A DNA stretch of 64,000 nt from Diphasiastrum complanatum (lineage: Eukaryota > Streptophyta > Lycopodiopsida > Lycopodiales > Lycopodiaceae), in the NCBI GenBank assembly GCA_029204225.1, contig CM055102.1:23593390-23657389 (forward strand), in the 5' to 3' direction. The notes below the pieces were generated by a model. The model searched no databases. It saw only the letters and a list, made by a program, of their open reading frames with translations, and was not told where the DNA came from. Of this stretch, positions 11,747 to 22,634 are shown piece after piece (position 1 is the stretch's first letter; each line of letters begins with the position of its first letter). Made by a program: the position numbers and the translations under genes.

Positions 11747-12639
11747 AATCACTAATTCTAAGGAGCTAGCTATTTAAGGCCTTTTGGTCATTTGATCGCT
11801 CTGTGCATCTACAGATTGTTCAACTCACACTCTGACTTTCTGATTTTCTAAGTCCTCCTCTTCATTCAGATACATATATATAGCTATCAGTGAATTATTG
11901 TAATTACAGTTTACAAAATGATTAACAGCCGTTTAAACAAGATCCGTAGATCCGTTATTGGAGCGTCGTGAAGGAGGAGAAGTACAGAGTAACGTATCCT
12001 CCGTATGTGTCGTGGTGGAAGGGTGTTGGGCCGTTGTGGTCATAATCTTGTCCGCAGTTGTTCGTTCAGCCGGTGATCGTTTACTTCCTTTGTTGATAAC
12101 CGTAAGTGATTACTTACGGAGCTAAACGATGAGATGGGTCAACTACGTTGGCTGATATCGTAGAAACTCACAAACCGTTGTCGCTGGTCGACTTCGTTGA
12201 TAACCGTAAGTAGGTTGCTTACGTTTTCAGACGGTTGAGGAGAGTTGAGTTCATTCATAGACTTCATCGGAGATATTTTCCGGTGACATAGGTCACGGCT
12301 CTTTTCGTCGTAGGAGATCGTAAGAAGGTCACTTGCGGTGGTCAACGAGATTTTACGTTTCATTGTCATTGAAGATTCCGCAAGTGCTCGTAGATAGTGA
12401 CCTACAGGTTTTAGCAACTCCCTACGGTTTGTGGTTTGTTCACTTCACAACTTGAAGTCGTGTTTCTTCGTAAACGTTGATTTAACGGTGCTCTTTGGTC
12501 AAACCGTAGGCAGGCGATAGCTTTGCAGTTTTGTCTGATTCGACTTTGCGTATATTTCTGCAAACTGATTCAGAGAGAGCGAATTCTTGAGAGATGAAGG
12601 AGGGCAAAGGGATGAGTAGGAGAAGATTAAACTCCAACA
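11402..12639 (-). mobile_element. Complete copia 5' LTR (1,238 bp)
   Basis: In minus-strand sense it begins TGTTGGAG and ends ACACCAACA, a perfect 6-bp terminal inverted repeat TGTTGG/CCAACA. The PBS follows after four bases. A TATA box (tatatata) lies near 11,875, and the presumed leader downstream of it carries the (CT/GA)n tract at 11,651-11,739. The U3 part holds repeated cgtaag...cttacg inverted motifs around 12,098-12,340. The upstream border sits directly inside a copia RNase H frame, so this element inserted into an older copia. The bases cgtgg at 12,640-12,644 would be one copy of its target duplication. Confidence 0.85.
11651..11739. repeat. (TC)n microsatellite, 89 bp, inside an LTR
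   Basis: An uninterrupted TC dinucleotide run on the plus strand (GA in the sense of the LTR), in the presumed transcribed part of the copia LTR. Confidence 0.98.
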
Positions 12640-13020
12640 CGTGGCAACTATGTATTTTGATTCAGTTGATGATATTGTTACTGAGGTCTGCTTTCAACTG
12701 TTCCAAGAGATTGGGTCTTGATTGTATAAAAATACAAATCCAGAAGTCGATCTTCTGGTATCGATATCTCCTGCCCAATCTGCATATGTGTATCCTTCAA
12801 GAATATTGGCAAGTTGGTTGCCTCCATAACAAATGCTGAGATTTTTGGTTGCTTGGATAAACTTCATGACCTTCAAGAGTGCTTTCCAATGAGTCAGACC
12901 TGAATTCGATAGGAACTGGCGGAGTGAATTGATCGAGTATGCAAGGTCTGGTCGTGTGCAAAGCATTGCATACATTAGTGAGCCAATGATGGAGTGAAAT
13001 GATATTGCTTCATTTCCTCC
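12640..13020 (-). pseudogene. Ty1/copia reverse transcriptase C-terminus / RNase H fragment
   Basis: On the minus strand: IIGSLMYAMLCTRPDLAYS, then HWKALLKVMKFI, YTYADWAGDIDTRRSTSGF, and PISWNS followed by SSTESKYIVAT. These match in order the copia RNase H region (GSLMY...TRPDI, HW..KR.LRYL, DADWAGD..RRSTSG, ISW.SKKQ, SS.EAEYMA). RNase H degrades the RNA strand during reverse transcription. The frame is cut at 12,640 by the LTR of another copia, and its continuation was not found on the other side of the insertion. Confidence 0.85.
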
Positions 13021-13666
13021 TTTTATGTCTCTGTTTCAAGAGATTGTTCCTTTGATAGCTTTAGTCCAGGGTCGAGTGGAAAGTGATTCGATTTGCAGTG
13101 GGTGTTTTGGCTATTTTTCTAAACCTTGGGCCTCAACCTATTATATCACTTTATTGGTCTTGGACCAGAAGTATACAAACACAACTTGGGCAATGGGACT
13201 TAGTAGGAGGGCGCACTTGCAAGGTGTCCATTGAGTTTCCAACTCCCACAAGAAAGGCATTTAAAGAGTCATAGGTTATGAAAGAAGCCTCTTGACCTTC
13301 CATAAGCCTATGAAAGTTCTTTAACTCTATCTCTCTCTTTCTCTCTCATTGGTTGTGCACGGAAGTTGCCTTAAGGCAATGAGGTGAGGACTTTGGATAG
13401 AGGCACTTGGGCGTGAAAAGCTAGTCTTTGCCTTTTTCCCGCGCTTTCAAACAAGCTCCCGCCTGTATTTTCGCGCCTGATCTCCCTCCCTCTTCTCCTT
13501 CAAAGGCACCCAATTTCTTTCTTCTCTCCCTCATCTTTTCTTTCTCTCGATCGATCGATCGAATTCGGTTTCTGGACAGATTTTCCAGTTTGATCAGATC
13601 ATTTTCTGCTGCTGTCTGTGAATTGGGCGTAGGATTTGGGCTTTGTTTTAGTATCATCAGACAGAG
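13021..13666 (+). promoter_or_regulatory. Upstream region and probable 5' UTR of the 13.67 kb gene
   Basis: No separate gene was found. A pyrimidine-rich stretch (ctctctctttctctctc near 13,328-13,347) and a second C/T-rich run (13,480-13,550) with a cgatcgatcgatcg tract precede the start codon, as is common in plant leaders. The transcription start cannot be fixed; no clear TATA box was recognised. Confidence 0.4.
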
Positions 13667-14461
13667 ATGGTAGTAGCTTTGAAGCCTGGCAGGTTCTATG
13701 GCAAATCCTTGCCTCGTCCTCACATCTACACTGACATCAAATTCAGTAGCCAGCGAGTAGATCCTCCTCCCTCCATCAATGATGCTCTCATCCGCTGGGC
13801 TGGCGATGCCCATTGGTCCATGGGTGGCCTTTCCTTCAAACGCTCAAGGATGCAGGGCAAGATCGAAGGCCGCATTGATAGGATCCGTGCAGAGGCGGAG
13901 CATGATATGGGCAAGGCTGGTGCTTCTCCACAGAAAGATCAGAAACGATCCCCAAGGAGGACCAAGAAAACTTTCGGATTTGAAGCTCAGGCAATTAGTT
14001 ATACGAAATCGAGGAGCCCAATTGATCGATTGTTCCTTGCAGATGAAGAAGCTCGACAGGCAGCCAAAAATCTATCCCCAAAAGTAAAGTCAGCGGATCG
14101 CTTGAAGCATCGCATCTCCAAGTCAGGGAAATTGCAGGGTGAGGCGTCAAAGGATGCAAAAGTGCCTGCGAAGCGGCCTGTGAAGAGGGCTCTTCTCGTG
14201 GAAGATGACACTGACAGTGATGATGGGCTAGAGGATTTTCTAAATGAAATCGGCCGGCCTCTGAGAAGGAGTGGGCGTCTGAGGCATACTGAGCTTGGCA
14301 TTGGTGATACGGCAACAGAAGAACACATTAGCAGCCACGAAGATGAGAACAGATCAGTGCAAAGAAAGCAGCAACTAGATCAGAAAAAGCCTGTTGCTAC
14401 TAAGAAGGCAAAGTCTTTGAGACGCAGCTCACGTGTGATGAAAAGCCCTGCCAAGTCTTAG
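13667..14461 (+). CDS. Conserved plant protein of unknown function (264 aa, basic, single exon)
   Basis: Open frame of 264 codons with no intron needed. The N terminus (MVVALKPGRFYGKSLPRP, then YTDIKFSSQRVDPP and WAGDAHWSMGGLSFKR) resembles a plant protein family I recall from many genomes, always at the extreme N terminus, which supports this ATG. Residues 1-80 are the conserved part. The rest is Lys/Arg/Ser-rich and probably disordered, with an acidic patch (EDDTDSDDGLEDF) and two related basic motifs near the C terminus (LRRSGRLRH and LRRSSRVMKS), suggesting nuclear location. No catalytic motif is visible. Its codon pattern is clean, unlike the surrounding transposon debris, so it is probably expressed. 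The role is not known to me. Confidence 0.85.
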   Translation: MVVALKPGRFYGKSLPRPHIYTDIKFSSQRVDPPPSINDALIRWAGDAHWSMGGLSFKRSRMQGKIEGRIDRIRAEAEHDMGKAGASPQKDQKRSPRRTKKTFGFEAQAISYTKSRSPIDRLFLADEEARQAAKNLSPKVKSADRLKHRISKSGKLQGEASKDAKVPAKRPVKRALLVEDDTDSDDGLEDFLNEIGRPLRRSGRLRHTELGIGDTATEEHISSHEDENRSVQRKQQLDQKKPVATKKAKSLRRSSRVMKSPAKS

Positions 14462-15231
14462 TTGGCGGGATCTTGCTTGCATTTTGTCAAGCAGCTGAAA
14501 TGATCTCAATGCAGAGCTTGCTTTCAAGCTAAAGGTCTGAAAAGCAAAGCCGAAGAACACAGGAAGAAACAGCAAAGCTGGATTGATAATCCACAATTTA
14601 GCTGATATTTCGTGCAATTCTATCTGAATGCTTGATCACAGAAAATTCTTGGACATTTTTTTGTTTCTGAATCCATGGCAACAGCCTGATCAATGCTCAC
14701 TTACAGCATTCCTTTCAGAAAAGGAAATTAATGGGTATTCCTTAGTGATCCAGTACACATCGATAAGATTTAAACAAAAACGTCTGTTCAAATGGGGATT
14801 CATGCAATGACAGAATGATGAATTTTTCTTGCCTTTGCTAAATATGGTTATTCATAAATTGAGAAGATAATGGAATTTCCTTGCTTTGCTACAGTCAACC
14901 CTTTTTGTGAACAGAAAATGCCTGCCATTCATTGGGCTTTTATTTTTTGGCAATTGTATTCACATATCTGTTGAAAAATCCATACAAAAATCTTTTGAAA
15001 ATAGCAGCAGATTGTCATAATAGTCACTGAAATGCTCTACTGATTAAAACTGTATTGCAAGTCCAATCAGAAGACACGACAATTGGTTTCCCTCTTATCT
15101 TTCAATTGTTTCTTGACATAATTAAGCTCAACAGGCACATCTATAGATCAAGCAACTGTTCTAGCCCCTAGGCTCCTAGATGTCCCTATTTTACATACTT
15201 GTGGATTGGTACTTAGTTTTATATATAATCA
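14462..15231. other. 3' flank of the 264-aa gene, then AT-rich intergenic sequence
   Basis: The first few hundred bases probably contain the 3' UTR. No polyadenylation site can be fixed and no other gene was recognised. Confidence 0.4.
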
Positions 15232-15370
15232 TGAGGGGTTGGCTCAGTTGGTTACCTTGACATCCAAAATTTCTTTGGTCTCAGGTTCGAGCCTTTCCTT
15301 GGAAACCAAGAAGTATTTATAAGCCACAAGGTCTCCATGTCTCCATTTCATGAGCTTCAAGATTTTCTAC
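15232..15370 (+). mobile_element. tRNA-derived SINE (RNA polymerase III promoter boxes)
   Basis: An A box (tggctcagttgg, 15,240-15,251) and a perfect B box (ggttcgagcc, 15,284-15,293) lie 32 bp apart, the spacing of an internal tRNA promoter. The intervening sequence does not fold as a normal tRNA, so this is a SINE head and not a tRNA gene. Such elements are transcribed by RNA polymerase III and copied by LINE reverse transcriptase. The body and 3' end after about 15,320 are not defined, and no tail or target duplication was identified. Confidence 0.7.
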
Positions 15371-16011
15371 ATGTTATTACATTGTTTCCAAACGTATCTT
15401 TGTTGTATATGAAATTGAAAAGTCATAAAAGCTCAAAAGTTTATAATTATTTATATCAAGTTGTATGAGGCATAATTTTCCTACTTATATTTTTTGCATG
15501 AGACATGAACTCTTGGGCTTTTTGGCATAAAGGTTTGCATTCCTATGAAGCCCATACCTCTTGGTATGCACATGAAACCCAGACTTGACATGAAGAGCTT
15601 TATGTGAAGAATCTTCATGTGCATGTTTGCATAAAGCTTGATATGCCTAGTGTCTAATTGAGAGATATTTAGCATTGTACTCACCATTGATGATTGTTTG
15701 TCTAGATGAAACAAATAGAAATTTTTCTATAGGTAAAAACATGTCGGGTTGGGTTTTACATTTTTTTGAACCTTGGCTTGATGATAAGGGCCCTAGTGAA
15801 TGTAGAGTTATATTGCCCTTTTGAGAAAACAAGGTAAATGTCAAAGTATTGTACAACTTTAGTACTCACAATTGTGTGATTGGAGGTATTTTTTGTGTTG
15901 CTATTTTTTTTGGGTATGGTAATAAAAGAGAACAAAGAGATTTGAATTGGTGTGTGTAAGATTTGTTAGGATGTTAAGGTATGTTTGTGTGTGTAATATT
16001 TGTGTACATGA
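15371..16011. other. Anonymous AT-rich sequence
   Basis: No gene was recognised. The open frames are short and lack family motifs. Confidence 0.4.
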
Positions 16012-16032
16012 AGAGAGAGAGAGAGAGAGAGA
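16012..16032. repeat. (AG)n microsatellite, short
   Basis: An AG run of 21 bases, 83 bp before a longer one. Confidence 0.95.
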
Positions 16033-16112
16033 ACTTGTAAGAGTACTAGATTTGTTACAATGCTAGAATATAAAAAATGCAAAAGAATAGAATAGAAGTG
16101 TAATAGATGATG

Positions 16113-16115
<3 letters not shown>

Positions 16116-16189
<74 letters not shown>
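16116..16189. repeat. (AG)37 microsatellite
   Basis: An uninterrupted AG run of 74 bases. Confidence 0.98.
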
Positions 16190-16193
<4 letters not shown>

Positions 16194-16588
16194 ATCTTAT
16201 TCCTATTCAACTAATTCCATCTTTTGAGTACTCTGGTACATTGTAAATACTCACTATGCACAATTGTTTGTAGAAATGAATTGTTATTCAAAACAGTTTG
16301 CAATTTTACATGCACATTCGAACAATCTGTAGAAATATATGGATATTCGAAGCAAAGCAAAAGTCAACTCGACAAAAATATTTGAGTTTGAGCCAGACGA
16401 CTTACCATTGACATCGACTCCACAAGTTGACACGACTCTCGACACTATCAATTGTCGACACTTTCGACTGTTGAATGGTACCACACAAAACGGAACTCCT
16501 ATGTCGAATCTGAAACAAATGATGTCACCGATCGAACATGCCATCGTATACAGTAACTGCTCATTGTCACGCCTGTTGCTTATAATTC
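16190..16588. other. Anonymous sequence between GA tract and hairpin
   Basis: A plus-strand frame at 16,339-16,608 is open for 89 codons but shows no recognisable domain. It is not called as a gene. Confidence 0.4.
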
Positions 16589-16633
16589 AATTTAGACTCT
16601 TCTTGTAAACACTTTACAAGAAGAGTCTAAATT
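16589..16633. repeat. Perfect 21-bp inverted repeat with 3-base loop
   Basis: The arms 16,589-16,609 and 16,613-16,633 are exact reverse complements separated by cac. As DNA this is a strong cruciform site. If transcribed it is a perfect short hairpin. It lies just outside the inferred end of the copia LTR that follows. Confidence 0.95.
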
Positions 16634-16639
16634 TTACAT

Positions 16640-17286
16640 CGTGCCTTGTAAAATTTCTAGCAATTCACACGTGTTGGAAAAGGTGTGAATGATCTTACGA
16701 AGCTTTGTGTTTGCACACAGAACAATTGTAGATTGAAAATCAAGATCTAACTCTAGATTCTATGGCTAAATCACAATCTAGCATGCTAATAATCAATAGT
16801 TAATTACTTTCACACGTGTGGGGAAAATACAAACAAAATTAATTGATGGGAAAGAGTTAGAGAGAGAATGGCTATTCAAGCTTACAAAGAAAAATTCAAA
16901 TTGACGAGAATATTTTCTATGCTTGATTCATCATCAAAATTGAGAGGAAACTCACATACATATATAATGGATGGGACTAGCTCGAGGTAGATCAGCCCTC
17001 AAATTCTATTGGTCCACTTCTAAGAGTAGTATCTACCAAAACAATTTGACACCTACCACTTTGCATGTTGAGAAATGCAACTCTAACTACATTTTTCCTA
17101 CATGTGTCACTTTCTAGAATACATATGTACAAATGTTCATGCATGTGCCAATACAAATCTTAGTTTGCTTTGCATGTCACATTTGGTAGACTAAACTTCA
17201 TGCATGTGAAGTGGCTCGAGTTTCTACTAGGCCAAATTTGGCTTTTTCACATTCGACAACTACATGCATGATGAAAAATTTCATCA
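16640..17286 (-). mobile_element. 3' LTR of copia element C (left border approximate)
   Basis: In minus-strand sense it begins TGATGAAATTTTTCATC directly after a G-rich tract (cttttggggt) that follows the end of a copia pol frame, as a 3' LTR should. A TATA-like tatatatg lies near 16,960-16,970. The far end is not fixed because no second copy is present. Confidence 0.6.
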
Positions 17287-17289
17287 ACC

Positions 17290-18865
17290 CCAAAAGTCAA
17301 GATAGATGGCTTTTTTATTTTCAACACTCCTAAAAAGTTATCTATTTGACTTAAACATTGATCTTGGAATTAATCCAAGGTTGGACCTATGCTTGATGAA
17401 GGAACTTTTACCCAAAGGTTTGGTGAATAGATCGGCAATACATGATGTTGTATCAATATGTTCCAAATACATCTCTCCTCCTATGAGCTTCTCTCTCTCA
17501 CGAAATGGTGTGCAACTTAGATGTGCTTGCTCCTTGCATGAAATATTGGATTGTTGGCAAGGGCTTGTGTCGAAATATTATCACACTTGATCATTGGTAG
17601 ATCATCTTTTTTTATTTAGTCCAAAAGTAGCCTTTGGTTCCATAACACTTCTTTGTTGTAGTTGTAAGTGCTTTATATTCGGCTTCACATGATGAGAGAG
17701 ATATGGTATCTTGTTTTTTAGAAAGCCAAGATATTAGATTTCCACCAAGATATATGACATATGCACTTGTAGACTTTCGATCCACTTTGTCACTAGCAAA
17801 ATCCGAGTCTGAGTAGCCAATGTTTGATAAATCTTCACTCTTGTAGAACAAACCATAATCATAAGTTGAAGATATGTACCTTAATACGCTTTTGGCCATT
17901 TTCCAATGATGAATTGTAGGATCTTGCATTGATTGGCTCAACTTATGAATACTAAAACTCAAATCAAGCCTAGGTATTGTAAGCCATATTAAGGAGCCAA
18001 TAAGACTCTTATAAAGGGTGATGTCCTTGAAGGATCTTTCGTCTCCCTTATTAGGAACTTTTACAACTTGCTCCATAGGAGTATCTATGCTCTTACAATC
18101 TATCATAGTAAACTTTTTTAATATTGAAAGAGTATACTTAAATTGACATATAAAAGTTTGTTCATTATGAAAGTCAATCCTAGGCCTAATATGTAGTGGA
18201 TTTCTCCAAGATCTTGCATCTTGAACTCACTTCCAAGTGCAACTTTAGTTTATTTAACTAAATTGATACAACTTCCACTTAGGATAATATCATCAACATA
18301 AATTAGAAGAATGACAATATTACTAGCATAAAACTTTAGATACATGGAAGGATCATAGTCACTTAGGATAAATCCTAGTGAGACAAGGAAAGAATTGAGT
18401 CTAGCATACCATGATCTTGGTGTTTGCTTAAGTCCATAAAGACTTTTGAATAGCAAGCAAACTTTGCACTCATCTTTGATGAATTCTTGAGGTTGTTGCA
18501 TATAGATTTCTCCTTCTAGATATCCATTTAGAAAAGCATTCGAGACATCTAATCGGAACACCTTCCACTTGAAAAAACAAGCAATGGATATGATGATTTT
18601 ATTGTCACCACCTTTGCAACAGGGCAAAGATTTCTTCACAAATCAAGTCCTTGGATTTGAGCAAATCCTTTTGCACATATTCTTGTCTTAAATTTGTTGA
18701 TAGTGTCATCTTGATTGTACTTGGTTCGAAGACCCATTTGCTTCTAATAATATGCTTGTTGGATGGAGGATCCACAAGCTCCCAAGTTTTGTTGGTGATC
18801 AATGCATTATACTTGGATTTCGATGGAATGGTAGTTCCTATCACTCAGGTTGAAAATATTTGAAG
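17290..18865 (-). pseudogene. Ty1/copia reverse transcriptase-RNase H (3' half of element C)
   Basis: Read on the minus strand from 18,865: NKTWELVDPPSNKHIIRSKWVF (start of the RT domain), LDVSNAFLNGYLEGEIYMQQP, SLYGLKQTPRSWY, then LLIYVDDIIL (catalytic YVDD). RNase H follows with SLIGSLIWLTIPRLDLSF, HHWKMAKSVLRYI, GYSDSDFASDKVDRKSTS, LISWLSKKQ and SSCEAEYKAL, and a tail ALANNPIFHARSKHI. Frameshifts near 18,620, 18,110-18,240 and 17,600 break it. The upstream gag, protease and integrase are missing: the element is truncated at about 18,865. Confidence 0.9.
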
Positions 18866-21326
18866 GAAAAGTCCTGTTTGTAATAGAGTGAATCCTTTAG
18901 TGGAAGCACTTATTACTGACTTTTCTTGGATTTAGATATTTTCATATATCATCTTTCTAGTTAACTTTTATTGAAATTTATAATTTCTTTAAAAAAAAGG
19001 GTGAAGTGGTGGGATAAAATTCTATTTGGGAATCTGTAGGTTGCATAGTTTTTCGGAAGAGAACCAGCTGTAGTATAGAAATGAAATTCGGTCTAAAAGT
19101 AATTTCGGATAGATTCAGAGTAAGATACCTAATTGGAACTTTTCGAATAAGAGGAATTCTCTAGGGATTGTGTGGACAATCTGGATCTAGAGCAGGTTTG
19201 AAATTTGAATCATTAAGTAGTAAAATAAAAGGTCAAAGGTTAATAGTTCCATTTTGATTGGAATAGAAGTAAGTTTGATCAGAATTTAAGTCTAAGAGTT
19301 TTGTATCGGGTCAGCCTAATCTTAGTTTAATACTAGGATTAGAGAGGGGTTGATGGAGTGGAAGAAATTATGTAATTAGAGGTAAGTTGGGTTGGAAAAC
19401 TGGTGAGAGTGAATGTTATTTGTCTTAGAGATTTTTTGGATATGTCCTTTACTCATGAGAAATAGAAAATCTTTTGTAGCTGAGTTACAAGCTCAGTGAA
19501 ATATGTGAGTAACATATGTGGGTTCTGGAGGAATCTACTAGATAAAAATGTGTTTATGTACAGGGTCATAGTGAGATTATTCACATATGTGCACGACTAA
19601 TCTTGTATGAATCTAATGTGTAATCCTGGTTACTAGGGTTATTTGGTGCACTTAACCTAGTCGGTGAGCATGAACATATGATCAAGTATTGTTTTGACAG
19701 ATACTTGCAGAGTTAATGGATCTTTCTATGAAAGATTTATGAGTTAACTAATAGATGATTTGGATAAGGATCTAAATGTGGTGTTATACATGTATAATTA
19801 AAAGCTGCACCTGGACATTTGAGATTTCTGAATCATAGACAATTAACTTGAGTAGTTGATTACTCCATGATGAAGTTAATTGGTAAGACAATCAGTGTGA
19901 TCAGGAACTGATGGTTTTGGAATTATATTGCTTATAAGATGCATGATTAGTGAATCATTTGGGTTCATCAGTTAAAATTGTGTGCATTGGATATACAATT
20001 TTCTTGGGATAGAGTATTCCTTAGTTAAGGAATAGACTCAGCTCATTAGTGATTGTATTCCAAAGAGCTCAATTGGATAACAAATCATAATGAATCCAAG
20101 AATAAAAACTAAATTGATATTCAGCAGGACTTTGGGTATCTAGATTTGATTCTAGATTGTAATCTAAAGTTTTTTTGTAGTTTAAGATGTTTGTCATTTT
20201 GGTATGCAATCAATCTTTAATTACCCGTGGTTATGAAACTGAATCTTGCACGTCAGTTAAAGAATCCTAATTGAAAAATATTCCTAAATCCAATATTTTC
20301 TTAGTGGAAGATTTTGGAATGATTCTTACTTTTCATGAGTTATGTGGAACATATACTCCAGTATCTTGTGAATGATTAAGTACGATCTTGGATTCCAGAA
20401 AATTATGATTGACGAATCATACGAATCTAAATATTTATGGTTGACAAATTATAAATAGTTACTTAATTGTTGTAAGTGGATTAAAAGGAATTGTGATGAT
20501 TCTTAAGTGTGACGATTAAGTCTTGGTCTATTAATTGCATAAGAATTCATATCAGTGTTTTTCTTTACTCCAGTATTTTAATTGAGAACCTATGGATCTC
20601 ACAGACATTCTCACAAGATAAGAATTTTATTTGTGGAGAATTTAATTTGTCTAGTGGATACTATTTTGTTACAGTTTATGGTCTGCAGATGCTTGAGTAC
20701 AATTCTTCATTTGATTGGATCTCCAGTTATCATAGAAGACAGACAAGTCTATTAAGATAAATGAATGCTATTTTCTTGTATTCGGTGCTAGAAATAGGAG
20801 CATTTAGTTCAAAAGAGTATTTGAGATACTCAGAGTTGAGTTTTAATCGTTCTAAGTCTTAATGATTCTCCTAGAGATTCTAGTTGAATGAATTATCATA
20901 TCTTAGAATTGTATTCTAAGGATAGATGTACTTGGTTTTTTGTTGAATTGTCTGCCAGAGTTTGTGGATGATTTTACATTGTAATTATTATTATGTTTTT
21001 CTTTAACTTTAATCTCATAAGTTAGGTAATATTTCACTCAGAGTTTATGTAAGTGTTTTATATGAAGGTGATGTTACTAACTTGTGTTGAGTGTAATGTA
21101 ATTGAGAAATTTATTGCTTAGTATACTTTTCAAACCAGAGTTTGTACTCCAGAACAGAGATTAATCATTGGAAATAGGTTTATCTCTGAGTACTTGTTTG
21201 ATATGAAAGTCAAACTAAGGATAATGATTTTTCTCGATTGATATTAAAAGTTAAAGACACTGTTCCTATCATTCTTTCCTGTTTTGAGGAGCTTCTAAGG
21301 ATAGAAGTAGTTTAAGAAGCGAAGTA
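18866..21326. other. Stop-dense, AT-rich decayed sequence
   Basis: No frame longer than about 85 codons and no recognisable domain. The region is very rich in ttag, aatc and gatt words. Its right end (gttttgaggagcttctaagg, then a purine-rich tract ending at 21,326) resembles the end of a gypsy pol plus polypurine tract when compared with 34,885-34,917. I infer a heavily mutated gypsy element, unproven. Confidence 0.45.
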
Positions 21327-21955
21327 TGTTATGGCCATATTTAGTTAAGGATCTGGAATAGTCCTAATATGGTAGATCGGCCCTCTGGTATTCGAGATTG
21401 TTGGTCACGCCATGATTTAATTTCGTGTCAAGGCCAGTTTGTGACTAATAACCTTGAGAGGACCCAGACACTCTAATTGAGACATATGGAGTATTGCATG
21501 TCTGTGTGACGGATATAGGCAGGAGAACTGCATGAAGAGATGTGATCTATTTATAGTTGACTTGCATGGGGATTGCATGGTTTCATGCACAGGACTCTAC
21601 TCTCTATATAATGGGGTAGGAATTCTTCCGTCGACATATTGAGTTTAGGTCAAGAGTTTCTCTCTTCTCCTCTTGCTTCACATGGCATGGCTTGGGGGCT
21701 AGATGCAGGTTTAATCTAGGATTGGTTGGGCAATTTGGCCATAGTCTCTCCTATCCTCATCTTAGAGGCAATCCTTTAGGGACTTTACAGTTTGGACCAA
21801 TCCTTGTTAGAAATTAGGTTTCATCTGATTCATCTATATAATCTTCAAATGTGATATTGTACAATTTATTAGTTTATTGTTCTCACTAGAGTTCGGAACA
21901 TGACCGGACACTCATTCTATTACAAACTACTTGGATTAGCTGAGTAGCCACACAC
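21327..21955 (+). mobile_element. Gypsy-like LTR, decayed (right border approximate)
   Basis: It starts with TGTTATGGCC after a purine tract. Its first ~170 bp align by eye with the LTR at 34,918: shared blocks include gattgttggtcacgcca and aataaccttgagag, followed by cccagacac. A TATA-like ctatataat sits near 21,614. A possible end is ...cacaca at about 21,955. Confidence 0.5.
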
Positions 21956-22096
21956 ATGTAGGAAATTAATTGTATAGAGTTATTTAATGTATTTATTAGG
22001 CTTTAGTTAGAAAGCTAGCTTGGGAGCTTGTATTGGGCTGATACTGCGATAATTGGGTCTACTTATTGGACATGTGCCATTTTTTGTGTGTTGACA
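21956..22096. other. Spacer to gypsy element A
   Basis: Short AT-rich sequence with no gene. The last five bases, tgaca (22,092-22,096), resemble taaca at 31,504-31,508 and may be the decayed target duplication of element A. Confidence 0.4.
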
Positions 22097-22619
22097 TGTT
22101 ATGCCATGCAATAGGTTACCTGAGGTACCGGTCTCTTTTATGAGACAGAACGTTGGTCTGGAGCTATAGGTCTTTTGGGTGCCACATGTCAATGTCCTAT
22201 TGGCACGAGGTGACCCATTTGTTATGGACCCACGTTAGTTTGCACAATTGATGCGTGTTTATGCGTGTCATTGGTCATGTGTGACTCCTATGGTCGGAGA
22301 TCTACCTAGACTATGTATATAGAGGGGGATCTCCAAGAGCTTGTCATTCATTCACCTCTAGAGAATGAGGAGCTCTTTCACTAGTGGTTAGGTCAGGACG
22401 ATTATCTAGGTCTCAAGATGTAGGTAGGCAATTGTTGAGGGTAAGGTATGGTGGCATGGGACACCATGGCTTATCAGATATTTGAGCTTGCTCGATTGTG
22501 GTCTATAGCTCAAGTGCACGGGGGAGAGGCGGCAATACCTCTGTGGATGGGCGGTAACGTAGCGTGCATCACCTAATTGTGTCTTAGCAATGACCGAATC
22601 GACGATGGGATTTCTAACG
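22097..22619 (+). mobile_element. 5' LTR of gypsy element A
   Basis: 523 bp, TG at the start and CG (decayed CA) at the end. Long blocks match the 3' LTR at 30,959-31,503, including ctatgtatatagagg (TATA region, about 22,311-22,325), gatctccaagagcttgt, and agctcaagtgcacggggga. By eye the two copies differ at well over 10% of sites, so the insertion is old. Confidence 0.85.
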
Positions 22620-22621
22620 TT

Positions 22622-22634
22622 TGATATCAGAGCC
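22622..22634 (+). other. Primer-binding site of element A
   Basis: tgatatcagagcc, one change from tggtatcagagcc (initiator tRNA-Met). It follows the LTR end after two bases. Confidence 0.8.

Noticed and set aside
13421-14328. Minus- and plus-strand frames overlapping the 264-aa gene
   Set aside because: Shadows of the plus-strand gene, which has conserved N-terminal motifs; the others show none.
15232-15300. Functional tRNA gene
   Set aside because: A and B boxes are present, but I could not form a cloverleaf with acceptor and anticodon stems; a SINE head fits better.
16339-16608. 89-codon frame as a gene or copia fragment
   Set aside because: No recognisable domain, and its end lies in the perfect hairpin.
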